Shown here piece by piece: positions 16,305 through 25,344 of a stretch of 64,000 nucleotides of DNA. The notes under the pieces were generated by a model. That model saw nothing but the letters and a program-made list of their open reading frames with translations. It did not search any database and had not been told where the DNA came from. Numbering within the stretch: position 1 is the stretch's first letter; each line of letters starts with the position of its first letter. Source of the DNA: Streptomyces sp. AC550_RSS872 (lineage in GTDB: Bacteria > Actinomycetota > Actinomycetes > Streptomycetales > Streptomycetaceae); contig NZ_JAGMUL010000021.1 in assembly GCF_019049285.1 (NCBI RefSeq), positions 1 to 64,000 on the forward strand, written 5' to 3'. Made by a program: the position numbers and the translations under genes.

Positions 16305-17987
16305 CTAGCGGTCGTTCACGCGAGAACGAAGTTCCCGTCGGAGGATCTTGCCACTTGCCGTCTTCGGCAGGTCGGGCAGGATCTCCACCTGACGCGGATA
16401 TTTGTAGGCGGCCAGTCTCTCCTTGCAGTACTCGGCGAGGGCGCCGGGGTCGGTTTCCGCACCCGGACGGAGGCTGATGTACGCCTTGACGGTCTCCCCG
16501 CGGTACCCGTCGGGCACCCCGACGACGGCGGCCTCGCGCACCGCCGGGTGGGTGTACAGCACGTCCTCGACCTCGCGCGGCCAGACCTTGAAGCCGGACG
16601 CGTTGATCATGTCCTTCTTGCGGTCGACGACGTAGAGCCAGCCGTCGGCGTCCATGAAGCCGATGTCCCCGGTGCGCAGTTCGCCGTCGGGGAAGGTCTC
16701 GGCGGTGGCGTCGGGGCGCCGCCAGTAGCCGGGGACGACCTGCGGGCCGCGGACGAGGATCTCGCCCTGTTCGCCGAAGGGGACCTCCTGGCCCTGGTCG
16801 TCGACGATCCGTACGACCGTCTCGGGACCGGGCAGACCGACGGCCAGCGTGCCGGAGACCGGGTCGACGGGCGCCTCCAGCCCGGGCGGGACGGAGGCGC
16901 AGGGGGCGGTGCACTCCGTCAGCCCGTACCCGTTGCGGATGTACGGCCCGAAGCTGGCCCGGAACTTCTCCACCAGGGCGGGCGGCAGCGGGGCGCCTCC
17001 GGAGGAGATCGTCCGGAAGGAGACGAAGTGGTCACGGGTGACGGCCGGGTGGGCGGCCAGCGCCATGAAGGCCGTCGACGGGCCGACGGTGTAGTGCGGC
17101 CCGTGCTCGGCGAACGCGTCCAGGACGACACCCGCCTCGAAGCGGTACGCCAGCACCAGCGTGCCCGCGCTGTCCAGACACGCGCCGAGCTGGCACACCA
17201 TCCCGGTGATGTGGAAGAGGGGAGCCAGCGCGAAGTAGACGGGCGCCTCGGGCAGTTCCAGTCCGGTCCGCTGCCGCTCGGCGTTGTACATGATGTTGCC
17301 GTGCGTGTTGGTGGCGCCCTTGGGGGTGCCGCTGGTGCCCGAGGTGTAGCTGATCAGCGCGATGTCGGACGGCCCCGGGGCACGGCCGTCACGGCCCTCC
17401 GGCGCCTTGTGTCCGGCACGGGCGACGGCCGTCAGGTCGTCGGCGTCGTCGGCCTGCGGAAGTCGCTCGAAGGACAGCACGCGCGCGTCGTTGCGCGTTT
17501 GGAAATCCAACTCACACCCGGTGAGCACGATCCGCACCGGCGAGTCCTCCGCCGCCCGGCGCAGATACGACTCCCAGGCCCGGTCGGAGCAGATCAGCGC
17601 AGCCACCTCACCGTCCCGTAGGACATGGCCGACCTCCCCCGACTTGTACATCGGATTGACGGGCACGACGACCGCCCCCGCCTTCCAGGCGCCCAGCAGG
17701 GCGAGCACGAAGTGCGGGGAGTTCTGGAGCAGGATCGCCACGCGGTCTCCGGGCTCCAGGCCACGGGCGGCGAGGTGCCCGGCGACGGAGTCGCTGAGCT
17801 CGTCGACCTCGCGGTAGGTCAGGCGGCCGTCGAAGTAGGCGAGGAAGGTCCGGTCCGGAGTCTCGGCGACCACCCGGCGCAGGGCGTGCACGAGGGTGTG
17901 GTCGGGGTCCACAGGGGCGCGCTGGGCATCGGACAGCAAGGCCAGCCAGGGTTTGGCCGCGTAACGGGAGGCGGAGGTGTCGGTCAC
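16305..17987 (-). CDS. AMP-forming acyl-CoA synthetase (LvaE-like)
   Basis: This 560-residue adenylate-forming enzyme carries the P-loop SYTSGTSGTPKGATNTHGN (about residues 202-220), GYGLTECTAP, ELRTGDIGFMDADGWLYVVDRKKDMINASGFKVWP and the C-terminal catalytic lysine in PKTASGKILRREL. It activates a carboxylic acid to its CoA thioester. GTG 17987 is chosen because its GTGA overlaps the SDR stop and GGAGG lies 4 bp upstream; GTG 18002 is possible. In context it would activate the free acid that the SDR, kinase and dehydrogenase then process. Confidence 0.88.
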   Translation of the reverse strand: MTDTSASRYAAKPWLALLSDAQRAPVDPDHTLVHALRRVVAETPDRTFLAYFDGRLTYREVDELSDSVAGHLAARGLEPGDRVAILLQNSPHFVLALLGAWKAGAVVVPVNPMYKSGEVGHVLRDGEVAALICSDRAWESYLRRAAEDSPVRIVLTGCELDFQTRNDARVLSFERLPQADDADDLTAVARAGHKAPEGRDGRAPGPSDIALISYTSGTSGTPKGATNTHGNIMYNAERQRTGLELPEAPVYFALAPLFHITGMVCQLGACLDSAGTLVLAYRFEAGVVLDAFAEHGPHYTVGPSTAFMALAAHPAVTRDHFVSFRTISSGGAPLPPALVEKFRASFGPYIRNGYGLTECTAPCASVPPGLEAPVDPVSGTLAVGLPGPETVVRIVDDQGQEVPFGEQGEILVRGPQVVPGYWRRPDATAETFPDGELRTGDIGFMDADGWLYVVDRKKDMINASGFKVWPREVEDVLYTHPAVREAAVVGVPDGYRGETVKAYISLRPGAETDPGALAEYCKERLAAYKYPRQVEILPDLPKTASGKILRRELRSRVNDR

Positions 17988-18757
17988 CGGACCTCCTCCC
18001 ACTTCTGCTGGAGGTGGTTCATGCCGGCCAGCCAGCGGTCGGGCGTGGCGGCCCGCGCCTCGTAGTACCCGGCGACCTCGGGGTGCGGCAGGATCAGGAA
18101 GCGGTCCTCCTCCATGCCCTTGAACAGGGCGTCCGCCACGTCCTGAGGCGCGATGGCGGTGGGCTTGAGCACCAGGTCACCGGCGGCCCCCGTGGCGTCC
18201 AGCATGTCGGTGCGCACGCCCTGCGGACAGATGGCGTGGACCTTCACGCCACGGTGCCGGTATGTCAGCGACAGGTACTCGGCGAAGGCGTAGGCGCCGT
18301 GCTTGGTGACCGCGTAGGGCGCGGCGCCGATCATGGTCAGCAGCCCGGCGGCGGAGACGGTGGAGACGAACCGCCCGCTGCCACGTTCCAGCCAGTCCGG
18401 GAGCAGTGCGTTTGCGGCACGCACGTGGGCCATGACGTTGACGTCCCAGGACAGCGCCCAGGACTTCTCGTCGAGCGGCTGCCCCGGCTCCTCGCCCCCG
18501 AAGGCGACCCCGGCGTTGGCGCAGTAGACGTCGACGGAGCCGCCGAGCGCGTCCCTGGCGTCAGCGACGATCGCGGAGGCGTCTCCGGGGACCGCGATGC
18601 CCCCGATCTCGTCGGCGACGGCAGCCGCCTTCACCCCGTCCAGGTCATTGATGACCACCCGGGCCCCTTCGGCGGCGAACCGACGCGCAAGCGCCGCTCC
18701 GATGCCACCCCCAGCCCCGGTAACGACGACTCCGGCACCCTGAACGGCTTCCACCAT
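17984..18757 (-). CDS. SDR dehydrogenase (LvaD-like position)
   Basis: The 257-residue short-chain dehydrogenase has TGAGGGIG near residues 13-20, CANAG near 85, and the YAVTK active site near 150. It is the first gene of the operon with the acyl-CoA ligase (4-bp overlap) and TetR. A role in reducing a 4-oxoacyl-CoA to 4-hydroxyacyl-CoA, or the reverse, is inferred from the neighbouring ACAD10/11-like pair; the sequence itself supports only a classical SDR. ATG 18757 is preceded by operator B at 18795-18812. Confidence 0.83.
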   Translation of the reverse strand: MVEAVQGAGVVVTGAGGGIGAALARRFAAEGARVVINDLDGVKAAAVADEIGGIAVPGDASAIVADARDALGGSVDVYCANAGVAFGGEEPGQPLDEKSWALSWDVNVMAHVRAANALLPDWLERGSGRFVSTVSAAGLLTMIGAAPYAVTKHGAYAFAEYLSLTYRHRGVKVHAICPQGVRTDMLDATGAAGDLVLKPTAIAPQDVADALFKGMEEDRFLILPHPEVAGYYEARAATPDRWLAGMNHLQQKWEEVR

Positions 18758-18794
18758 CGGTCTCCTTCGACTGCGGCTCCCTTACGACGACCAG

Positions 18795-18812
18795 ACTAAC
18801 CGGTCGGTATGT
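18795..18812. promoter_or_regulatory. Putative TetR operator, site B
   Basis: On the minus strand this reads ACATACCGACCGGTTAGT, 38 bp upstream of the SDR start. It matches site A (ACATACCGACTGGTCGGC) at 14 of 18 positions, and site C upstream of the MHS transporter at 15 of 18. It probably controls the SDR-ligase-TetR operon. Confidence 0.65.
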
Positions 18813-18836
18813 AGCAGGGAAGAGAGACCGCCCCCC

Positions 18837-18880
18837 AAGGGGCGCGGGGAACTGCGCGACCGGCCACGTACCACCCGCAC
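18837..18880 (+). repeat. Dispersed intergenic repeat, family R3
   Basis: AAGGGGCGCGGGGAACTGC, then GCGACCGGCCACGTACC and ACCCGCAC. A second copy lies at 28023-28067. It is related to R2 (same AAGGGGCGCGGGG beginning and CCGCAC-like tail) but lacks the CGCGTGGGCGCGACCAGCC block. Confidence 0.8.
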
Positions 18881-18918
18881 ACTCCCCACAACCGGCGGGA
18901 GCGCATACGGTGCCCCTC

Positions 18919-20151
18919 ATGCGCCTATCCAGACGAGCCCTACTCGCAGCGACAACGGCAGCAGTCACCATCCCCACCGCCACCGCAGCACACTCGGCCG
19001 AGGGCCGCAGGCAGACCGGCTTCGAGAACCTCGCCGCGAACGCCTACGCGCAGCTCAGCGGCGACCGCGTCGGCATCGTCACCAACCCCACCGGCGTAAC
19101 CCGAGACGTCCGCCACATCGTCGACGTCATGCACGCCGACGACCGCGTCAACCTGATCGCCGTCTTCGGCCCCGAGCACGGCTTCCGAGGCACCGCCCAG
19201 GCAGGCGGCTCGGAAGGCCGCTACGACGACCCGGCGACCGGCCTGCCGGTCTACGACACGTACCTCAAGAGCGGTCAGCCCCTGGCCGACATCTTCACGG
19301 CCTCCGGCGTCGACACGATCGTCTTCGACATCCAGGACGTGGGCGCCCGCTTCTACACCTATATCTGGACCCTCTACGACTGCATGGAGGCGGCCCGACT
19401 CGCCGGCAAGCGCTTCGTCGTGCTGGACCGGCCGAACCCGGTGACCGGACGGTCGGCCCAAGGCCCGGTCCTGCACAAGGAGTTCGCCACCTTCGTCGGC
19501 CGGGAGCCCGTCTCGCAGGCGCACGGTATGACGGTCGCTGAGCTGGCGCTGCTGTTCAACGGGGAGTTCCTCACCGCGCCGGTGCCGCTGGAGACCGTAC
19601 GGATGACGGGCTGGCGGCGATCCGACTTCTACGACGCCTCGGGCCTGCCGTGGGTGCCGCCGAGCCCGAACATGCCGACTCCGGACACCGCGCTCGTGTA
19701 CTCGGGCACCTGCCTCTTCGAGGGCACGAACCTCTCGGAGGGCCGTGGCACCACCCGCCCCTTCGAACTGCTGGGCGCGGAGGGCATCGACGGCCGCTGG
19801 GCGGCATCGGCCAACGACCTCGGCCTGACCGGCGTGCACTTCAGGGAGGCCTACTTCGCGCCGACCTTCTCCAAGTTCCAGGGCAGGACCATCGGCGGCG
19901 TACAGATCCATGTCCACGACCGTGCCGCGTACGACCCCGTCCGCACCGGAATCGGCCTGCTCGTGACCGCCAAGAAGGTCTGGAGCGGGTTCGGTTGGCG
20001 GCCCGACAACTGGATCGACAAGCTCACCGGCTCCACCCGGGTCCGCACGATGATCGACGCCGGCGCGGGCACCGACGACGTGGTGGCGGGCTGGCAGCGG
20101 GAGTTGGCGGCGTTCCGGCGGATGCGCAGGGAGTACCTGCTGTACAAATGA
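18919..20151 (+). CDS. NamZ-like exo-beta-N-acetylmuramidase (DUF1343)
   Basis: The 410-residue protein has a Tat-type leader (RLSRRALLAATTAAVTIPT, residues 2-20). It then shows the DUF1343/NamZ domain: GIVTNPTGV, VFGPEHGFRGTAQAG, VFDIQDVGARFYTYIWTL (about residues 139-156) and VLDRPNPV. The family (GH171) removes terminal N-acetylmuramic acid from peptidoglycan fragments. ATG 18919 gives the shortest clean leader; GTG 18910 is possible. Expected location is the outer face of the membrane or secreted. It is preceded by repeat R3 and has no obvious operon partner. Confidence 0.85.
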   Translation: MRLSRRALLAATTAAVTIPTATAAHSAEGRRQTGFENLAANAYAQLSGDRVGIVTNPTGVTRDVRHIVDVMHADDRVNLIAVFGPEHGFRGTAQAGGSEGRYDDPATGLPVYDTYLKSGQPLADIFTASGVDTIVFDIQDVGARFYTYIWTLYDCMEAARLAGKRFVVLDRPNPVTGRSAQGPVLHKEFATFVGREPVSQAHGMTVAELALLFNGEFLTAPVPLETVRMTGWRRSDFYDASGLPWVPPSPNMPTPDTALVYSGTCLFEGTNLSEGRGTTRPFELLGAEGIDGRWAASANDLGLTGVHFREAYFAPTFSKFQGRTIGGVQIHVHDRAAYDPVRTGIGLLVTAKKVWSGFGWRPDNWIDKLTGSTRVRTMIDAGAGTDDVVAGWQRELAAFRRMRREYLLYK

Positions 20152-20257
20152 GCGCCCCCCTTCCGTGCCTCTGATGGGTGACGACGTATGGCCAATCCCG
20201 CCCGCCGGCAGGACGATGCGCCGTATCGCACCGCTTCGGGGGACGAGGGGACCTGTC

Positions 20258-21640
20258 ATGGCGGAACCGGCAGTGAGCGTGACTCCCTACTGGGAGCTGA
20301 CCTTCGACGCGGACGGGGATCCGGACGCCGGGAGGCGGGACCGGCTGCTCGCCGGGGTGGCCCGGCACCACGTCCGTGATCTGATCGTCTTCGCGCACGG
20401 CTGGAACAGCGACCGCTCGGGGGCGACGCGGCTCTACGACCGCTTCTTCGCGCCGATCCCGCAACTCGCTCCGGCGGCGAGGATCGGGTACGTCGGGGTG
20501 GTCTGGCCGTCGATGCGGTTCTCGGACGAGCCCATCCCGGACTTCCCGCGGGCCGTGGCGGCCGAGATGCCCCGTCGGCCGGTGCTCGACAAGGACACAC
20601 GGCATGCGCTGCTGGAGACGTTCCCCGGGCGGGCGACCGTGATCGACCAGATCGCTCGGTTGCTGGAGCAGCAGCCGCGTGAGGAAGCGGAGTTGGAGGA
20701 GTTCGGGCGGCTGGTGCGGATTCTGGTGGACGTCGTTCCGCCGGGGCCGCAGGCGCTGTTCGCGGCGGACACGCTGTGCGAGGGGGTGCCGCAGGACTCG
20801 CCGGACATGTTCTCCGGCTCGACCGCCGCCCTGTGCGAGGAGTTCGCGCGGGCGCTGGCACAACTCGAAGCGCGGGGCGCAACAGCGCCGGACGGGACTC
20901 CGGAGGGCCCGGCCTCGTTCTCGTTGCCGAACCCCTGGGAGGGCGCGCACGAGCTGCTGCGGCAGGCGACGTACTACGCCATGAAGCGGCGCGCGGGGAC
21001 GGTCGGTGAGCGTGGGCTCGGCCGGGTGATCGGTCAGCTGGCCGAGCGGAGGGACGAGGTGCGGGTGCATCTCGTCGGGCACAGCTTCGGCGCCCGGCTG
21101 GTGTCCTTCGCGCTGCGCGGGCTGCCGAAGGGCGTGCGCACGGTGAAGTCCGTGACGCTGCTCCAAGGTGCTTTCTCGCACTACGCGTTCGCGTCCCGGC
21201 TGCCGCACGACGCGCGGGCGGGCGGGGTGCTGGAGGGACAGCAGAACCGGGTCGACGGACCGCTGGTGTGCTGTTACTCACGGCACGACTCGGCCCTGTC
21301 GACCATGTATCCGCTGGCCTCCCGGATGGCGGGGGACGCGCGCGGCATCGCGGCCCTGGACGTCGGCCGGATGCTGGGTGACAAGTGGGGTGCGATGGGG
21401 CACGACGGGGTGCAGGCGGTGCCGGGGACCCGGTCGTTCGAGCTGGCCGACGCGCTGAGGGCGAAGCTGCCCACCTCGGGATGCGTCAACATCGACGCGG
21501 CGGCGGTCGTCAGACGCGGCGGGCCGCCGGCGGGGGCGCACAGCGACATCGTGCACCGGGAGCTGGCGCGGGTGGTGCTGGCGGCGGGCCGTATCGACCG
21601 ACCCGCCGCCACTGATCCGCCCGACCGGTCACCTGTGTGA
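20258..21640 (+). CDS. Alpha/beta-hydrolase-like protein of unknown substrate
   Basis: This 460-residue protein has an alpha/beta-hydrolase skeleton. An oxyanion-region motif DLIVFAHGWNSDRSGA sits near residues 42-57, the nucleophile elbow VHLVGHSFGAR near 270-280, and SRHDSALS lies further on as a possible acid region. The spacing between them (over 200 residues) is larger than in standard lipases and contains an extra helical insertion. There is no signal peptide. ATG 20258 has GAGGGG 8 bp upstream. The 3' end overlaps the convergent penicillin acylase gene by 12 bp. Confidence 0.72.
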   Translation: MAEPAVSVTPYWELTFDADGDPDAGRRDRLLAGVARHHVRDLIVFAHGWNSDRSGATRLYDRFFAPIPQLAPAARIGYVGVVWPSMRFSDEPIPDFPRAVAAEMPRRPVLDKDTRHALLETFPGRATVIDQIARLLEQQPREEAELEEFGRLVRILVDVVPPGPQALFAADTLCEGVPQDSPDMFSGSTAALCEEFARALAQLEARGATAPDGTPEGPASFSLPNPWEGAHELLRQATYYAMKRRAGTVGERGLGRVIGQLAERRDEVRVHLVGHSFGARLVSFALRGLPKGVRTVKSVTLLQGAFSHYAFASRLPHDARAGGVLEGQQNRVDGPLVCCYSRHDSALSTMYPLASRMAGDARGIAALDVGRMLGDKWGAMGHDGVQAVPGTRSFELADALRAKLPTSGCVNIDAAAVVRRGGPPAGAHSDIVHRELARVVLAAGRIDRPAATDPPDRSPV

Positions 21641-24427
21641 CGTGAACTCCACGACCTGCTGATACGTCGGCCGGTTCTGCCAGCTGATCTTGCCGTGCTT
21701 GATGCCGCCCAGCGTGCGCTGGGCGATCGAGTCGGCGCACCACTGATCGCCGGCCGAGCACTGGTCGTCGCCGGGGTAGACCTGGGCCGCGGTCTTGCCT
21801 GCCGCCTCCTTCAGGGTGCTGAGCAGCAGGTCCCGGCAGGCGCTGAGGCTGCCGCCGCCGCAGTACTTCCGGTCGAGCGGGCCCTGCACCTGCTCGCCGA
21901 GGACGGCCCTGATGTCCTTGTCGACGTAGGACCACCAGCCGTACTGGAAGGAACTTCCGGCGTGCGAGCCGGTCGGGCCGTGGCCGGCCGACGGGGACTC
22001 GTCGATGGGCAGGTTGGCGGTCATCGCGCCGTACAGCTCGCTGCCGAGGCCCGGTTCGAACTCGGCCTTCACCAGCAGCGGCCACCAGGCGTCCAGGATG
22101 CGGATCGCGTCGGCGTCGGCGTACTTCTTCGAACCGGCCGATGTCTCGGTGCGCTTGCCGCCCGCCGAGATCCACGCCTGGAGCTTGCTGACGGCCGCCG
22201 CGGCCGTGGAGTCGGTCACCGGGGAGCTGCCCACGACCTTGAGCAGGTCCGGCAGTACGTCCTCGGCGCGCAGGTCGGCCAGGCCCGCGTCGGCCATCGC
22301 CTTCACCAGTGAGGCCCGGGTCACGCCGCCCGCGTCGACCAGCTTCTTCACCCGGTTCTCCAGCAGGTTGCCGCGATGGACGGAGCCGTTGCCCCAGGGT
22401 GCGGTGGTGTAGTCCTTGGCCTGCTTGTTGTTCCAGGAGATGTAGTAGTCCTGGTCGATGGAGTTGGGGTGGGCGGAGGGCGGGGTGTACTGGGCCGTGT
22501 TCGTCGCGGGGTCCCAGCCACGCCATTCGTATGCCGACTGCGCCCAGACCGGGAACTCCGCGTCGACGCCGGACGCCCGGACCGGGTTGTCGCCGCTGTT
22601 GTAGTAGGCGGTGTGCTCGGAGTCGACGTAGAACCAGTTGAAGGTGTAGTTGATGTGCTGCACCGCCTTCTGGAAGTCCTCCGGGCCCTTGACGTAGTCC
22701 GGGTCGTTCAGCATCTGGAAGCCGATGATCGAGTCGGCCTCGTGCAGATAGGACGAGCGCAGGGTGGTGTAGGCGACCTTCTTGCCGCCGACGGTCGCGC
22801 GGTGCGTGACGGGACCGTACTTCGTGCGCCAGACCCGCATCGTGTACGACCCCTCAGGGGTCCCGTCGGCGGTCGTCGGCTTCCAGGCATTCTTCTGCTC
22901 GACCTTGTCCATCGCCGTGCAGGTGCCGCGGTACAGGTAGTGGTGGTCGTCCTGGCACAGCTCGACGGCGTAGGTGTCGATGATGTCCTGGCCGGAGGTG
23001 GTGGCGCTCCACGAGTAGTCCTGGCCGCGGCCCAGCTCGACGTACATGCTCAGGCCCGCGAAGGACGCGCCGCGGGCGCTGATGCCCGGGCCCTGGATCT
23101 CCTGGAGCAGCAGCAGCTGGGGTGCGAAGTAGCCGGTCTGCGGGCCGAAGACGGCGACCGGGTGGCCGCTGGCGGTGTGCTCGCCGGCGACCACGAGGGC
23201 GTTGGACATGCCGCGCTTGGCGGAGGTCATGGCGGTCTTGGCGGCCGTGGTGGAGGCGGTGCTCGCGGCGGAGCCGGCCGCGCTTCCCGTCCGGTCGTAC
23301 ACGAGCTGTTCCTCGGCCACGGAACCGACGTCGGGCAGGGCCTCGCCCTGGGGGTCGGCGGGCTTTGTGGCGTACGGGAAGCTCTTGTCATGGACGGTGA
23401 CGACCGCCTCGGGGTCGTTGCGTTCGCGGAACGACTCCCAGAGCTTCGTGCCCTCGGCCACACCGTACTTCTCCTGGGCGGCCAGCAGGGAGATCGCGTT
23501 GTTGACCTCGCCCCCGCCTCCGGAGCCGAACAGGGCGCCGATCACGGAGCCCAGTGCCACCAGGTCGGTGATCTTGAAGTGCTCGATGGTGCCGGCGTTG
23601 GTGACGGAGTCCTTGTGGCCGGTCAGGACGTACTCGCCGGGGAAGTAGCGGCCGCTGTCGGAGGCGTCGATGTAGGCGTTGATGCCGTCGAGGTAGGCCT
23701 TGGCGTCCGCGAGGGCCAACCGGCCGCGTTCGCCGTTGGTGGCGACGGCGTTGTCGATCTGCGCCTGGAGATCGGCTTCGGTGTACGGCGCGTGGCGCCA
23801 GAACTGCTGCTCCAGACCCTGGTTGGAGGGGGCGCCACCGGCGAAGGAGGTCAGCCGGCCGCGTCCGACGTGGCGGAAGACGTCCATGAGCCACAGCCGG
23901 TCCTGGGCGGCCGCATAACCGGCGCCGAACTCCGTGCCGTATCTGGTGGTACCGGTGATGTGCGGCACACCCGTCTTCTTGTCACGGACGATCGTCACGT
24001 CGCCACGCCCGGCGGGCTTGACGGTGGAGGCGACCTGATCGGACGGGACGCCGAACGAGGAGTCGTTGAAGAAGTTGTTGATCGTCGCGTTGGTCAGGCC
24101 GGAGTAGCCCTTGGCCAGGTTGGCATAGGGACCCAGCTGGTCCGAGGCGTGTTCGGGCATGGTGCCGAAGGCCTGGTTGAGCAGGATCTGGGCGAGGGTG
24201 GCATTGCCGTTCTGACCAGGCGGAAGGATCTCGGAGCACTGCTTGCCGCAGTGGTCGGCGACAGCCGTCGCCTCGGCCGCCGCGGCCGGGGACGCGGCGG
24301 CCGCAGGGGAAAGCGGTGACAAAAGACCGGCAATCAGAACGCATATGGATGCGGTCTTCAGGAACCCGGGGAATCTGCCGGGAGTTCTCATTCCGACTAG
24401 GGCGTTGCGTGGGGTACGCCGTGGCAT
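21629..24427 (-). CDS. Secreted penicillin acylase (Ntn hydrolase)
   Basis: The 932-residue precursor begins with a signal peptide (ASICVLIAGLLSPLSPAAAA, about residues 26-45). It shows the penicillin-amidase order: alpha chain with TIVRDKKTGVPHITGTTRYGTEFGAGYAAAQDRLWLMD, a linker, then the beta chain whose nucleophile would be Ser408 in RGMSNALVVAGEHT. Autocleavage before Ser408 would give the active heterodimer. Later motifs include FNWFYVDSEHTAYYNSGD and YYISWNNKQ. The family hydrolyses penicillins, acyl-homoserine lactones or other N-acyl amides. The length is somewhat above the usual 800. AGGAG precedes the ATG. The natural substrate is not predictable. Confidence 0.88.
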   Translation of the reverse strand: MPRRTPRNALVGMRTPGRFPGFLKTASICVLIAGLLSPLSPAAAASPAAAAEATAVADHCGKQCSEILPPGQNGNATLAQILLNQAFGTMPEHASDQLGPYANLAKGYSGLTNATINNFFNDSSFGVPSDQVASTVKPAGRGDVTIVRDKKTGVPHITGTTRYGTEFGAGYAAAQDRLWLMDVFRHVGRGRLTSFAGGAPSNQGLEQQFWRHAPYTEADLQAQIDNAVATNGERGRLALADAKAYLDGINAYIDASDSGRYFPGEYVLTGHKDSVTNAGTIEHFKITDLVALGSVIGALFGSGGGGEVNNAISLLAAQEKYGVAEGTKLWESFRERNDPEAVVTVHDKSFPYATKPADPQGEALPDVGSVAEEQLVYDRTGSAAGSAASTASTTAAKTAMTSAKRGMSNALVVAGEHTASGHPVAVFGPQTGYFAPQLLLLQEIQGPGISARGASFAGLSMYVELGRGQDYSWSATTSGQDIIDTYAVELCQDDHHYLYRGTCTAMDKVEQKNAWKPTTADGTPEGSYTMRVWRTKYGPVTHRATVGGKKVAYTTLRSSYLHEADSIIGFQMLNDPDYVKGPEDFQKAVQHINYTFNWFYVDSEHTAYYNSGDNPVRASGVDAEFPVWAQSAYEWRGWDPATNTAQYTPPSAHPNSIDQDYYISWNNKQAKDYTTAPWGNGSVHRGNLLENRVKKLVDAGGVTRASLVKAMADAGLADLRAEDVLPDLLKVVGSSPVTDSTAAAAVSKLQAWISAGGKRTETSAGSKKYADADAIRILDAWWPLLVKAEFEPGLGSELYGAMTANLPIDESPSAGHGPTGSHAGSSFQYGWWSYVDKDIRAVLGEQVQGPLDRKYCGGGSLSACRDLLLSTLKEAAGKTAAQVYPGDDQCSAGDQWCADSIAQRTLGGIKHGKISWQNRPTYQQVVEFTSHR

Positions 24428-24658
24428 GTCCGCTCCTACCGACGAGGGTGAGCCGGGATGTTACCGGCGGTATCCCCGGGATTGAAGATGAACATGCGTC
24501 ACGTTTGGGAGTCAGCAGGGCTCGCGATGGAGGTCCTCGGAAATCGGATGGAGCCGAATCGCATGTCGATACGTCTATTCGTCAACGTCGCACGAAGTCC
24601 GTGCGGCGACGCCGAAGTGACCGAAGTACAGGTGCAGGTGTGACGGAGGTGCAGGGCG

Positions 24659-25264
24659 ATGGCCGGTTTCCGGAGTCTGGCGAGACAGGTGCGCGATCCG
24701 CGGTGCGATCTGGCGCTACGGCGCTACTCGCTGCGTAAGTGCCTTGAGCGGTTCGCTCCTTACGGGCACAGGGCGACCTGGGACCACTTGTGCTCACGGG
24801 CAGGGTTCGGTCCCGAGGACCGCTCCCCCGATCCAGTGCGGCTCGTGGCCGCGCTGGACGAGCTGGAAGAGGCGCGTTCGGTCTGGCTGGCCTACGAGGT
24901 CGAGTTCGCCGAGCGGCGCAAGAAGGAAAAGCACGACGGACTGCGCAGGCCGGGCAGTGTGGACGACTGGCACCGGCTGACCTGGGGCGGTTTCGGAGTC
25001 GCCTGGTGCGACAACCCCCGGGTCCACCCGAACGAACCGCTGGCCGAGGTGCTGCGCCGGCTGATCTCCGCGCTGGAGCGGGAACCGGGCTGCGCGTGCC
25101 CGGTGTGCGGCGGGGACCGGCTGATCTACAAGTACGACCTGGCCCATGAACCCTCGTCGGGCCCGGTCTGCACGGAGTGCGGGATCGTCGTACCGCGTCC
25201 GGTTCTCACGCCCGAAGCGCTGACGGCGTCACGGCGCGAACGGCGACTGCTCATGTCCGCCTAG
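24659..25264 (+). CDS. Hypothetical protein with C-terminal zinc ribbon
   Basis: I do not recognise this 201-residue protein. The N-terminal two thirds is charged and helical (basic RSLARQVRDPRCDLALRRYS, then LDELEEARSVWLAYEVEFAERRKKEK). The C-terminus holds a CPVCGG...CTEC pair (about residues 146-149 and 172-175), typical of a rubredoxin-like or TFIIB-like zinc ribbon. ATG 24659 has GGAGG about 10 bp upstream. Upstream, 24428-24658 is of somewhat lower GC and contains only a doubtful 50-codon frame. Confidence 0.62.
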   Translation: MAGFRSLARQVRDPRCDLALRRYSLRKCLERFAPYGHRATWDHLCSRAGFGPEDRSPDPVRLVAALDELEEARSVWLAYEVEFAERRKKEKHDGLRRPGSVDDWHRLTWGGFGVAWCDNPRVHPNEPLAEVLRRLISALEREPGCACPVCGGDRLIYKYDLAHEPSSGPVCTECGIVVPRPVLTPEALTASRRERRLLMSA

Positions 25265-25344
25265 TACGACGGGGGTGCGCCGGGGATGCCGCACCCCCAC
25301 CTGTCGGCGTCCCTGTTGTCAGTGCCGACTGGCACCATCGAGGC

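Noticed and set aside
22376..24319. A 647-codon frame opposite penicillin acylase
   Set aside because: Antisense shadow. The Val/Gly-rich composition lacks motifs, while the minus strand encodes a complete acylase with signal peptide and Ser408.
24461..24475. Fifth CATACCG-type operator upstream of penicillin acylase (TTACCGGCGGTAT)
   Set aside because: It shares only ACCG and CGGT and has a different spacing; the similarity is within chance for GC-rich DNA.
24458..24643. Small open frame before the zinc-ribbon gene (ends VARSPCGDAEVTEVQVQV)
   Set aside because: There is no convincing ribosome site or recognisable product. Its GC is lower than in its neighbours, but this is too weak to call a gene; it could be a leader peptide.
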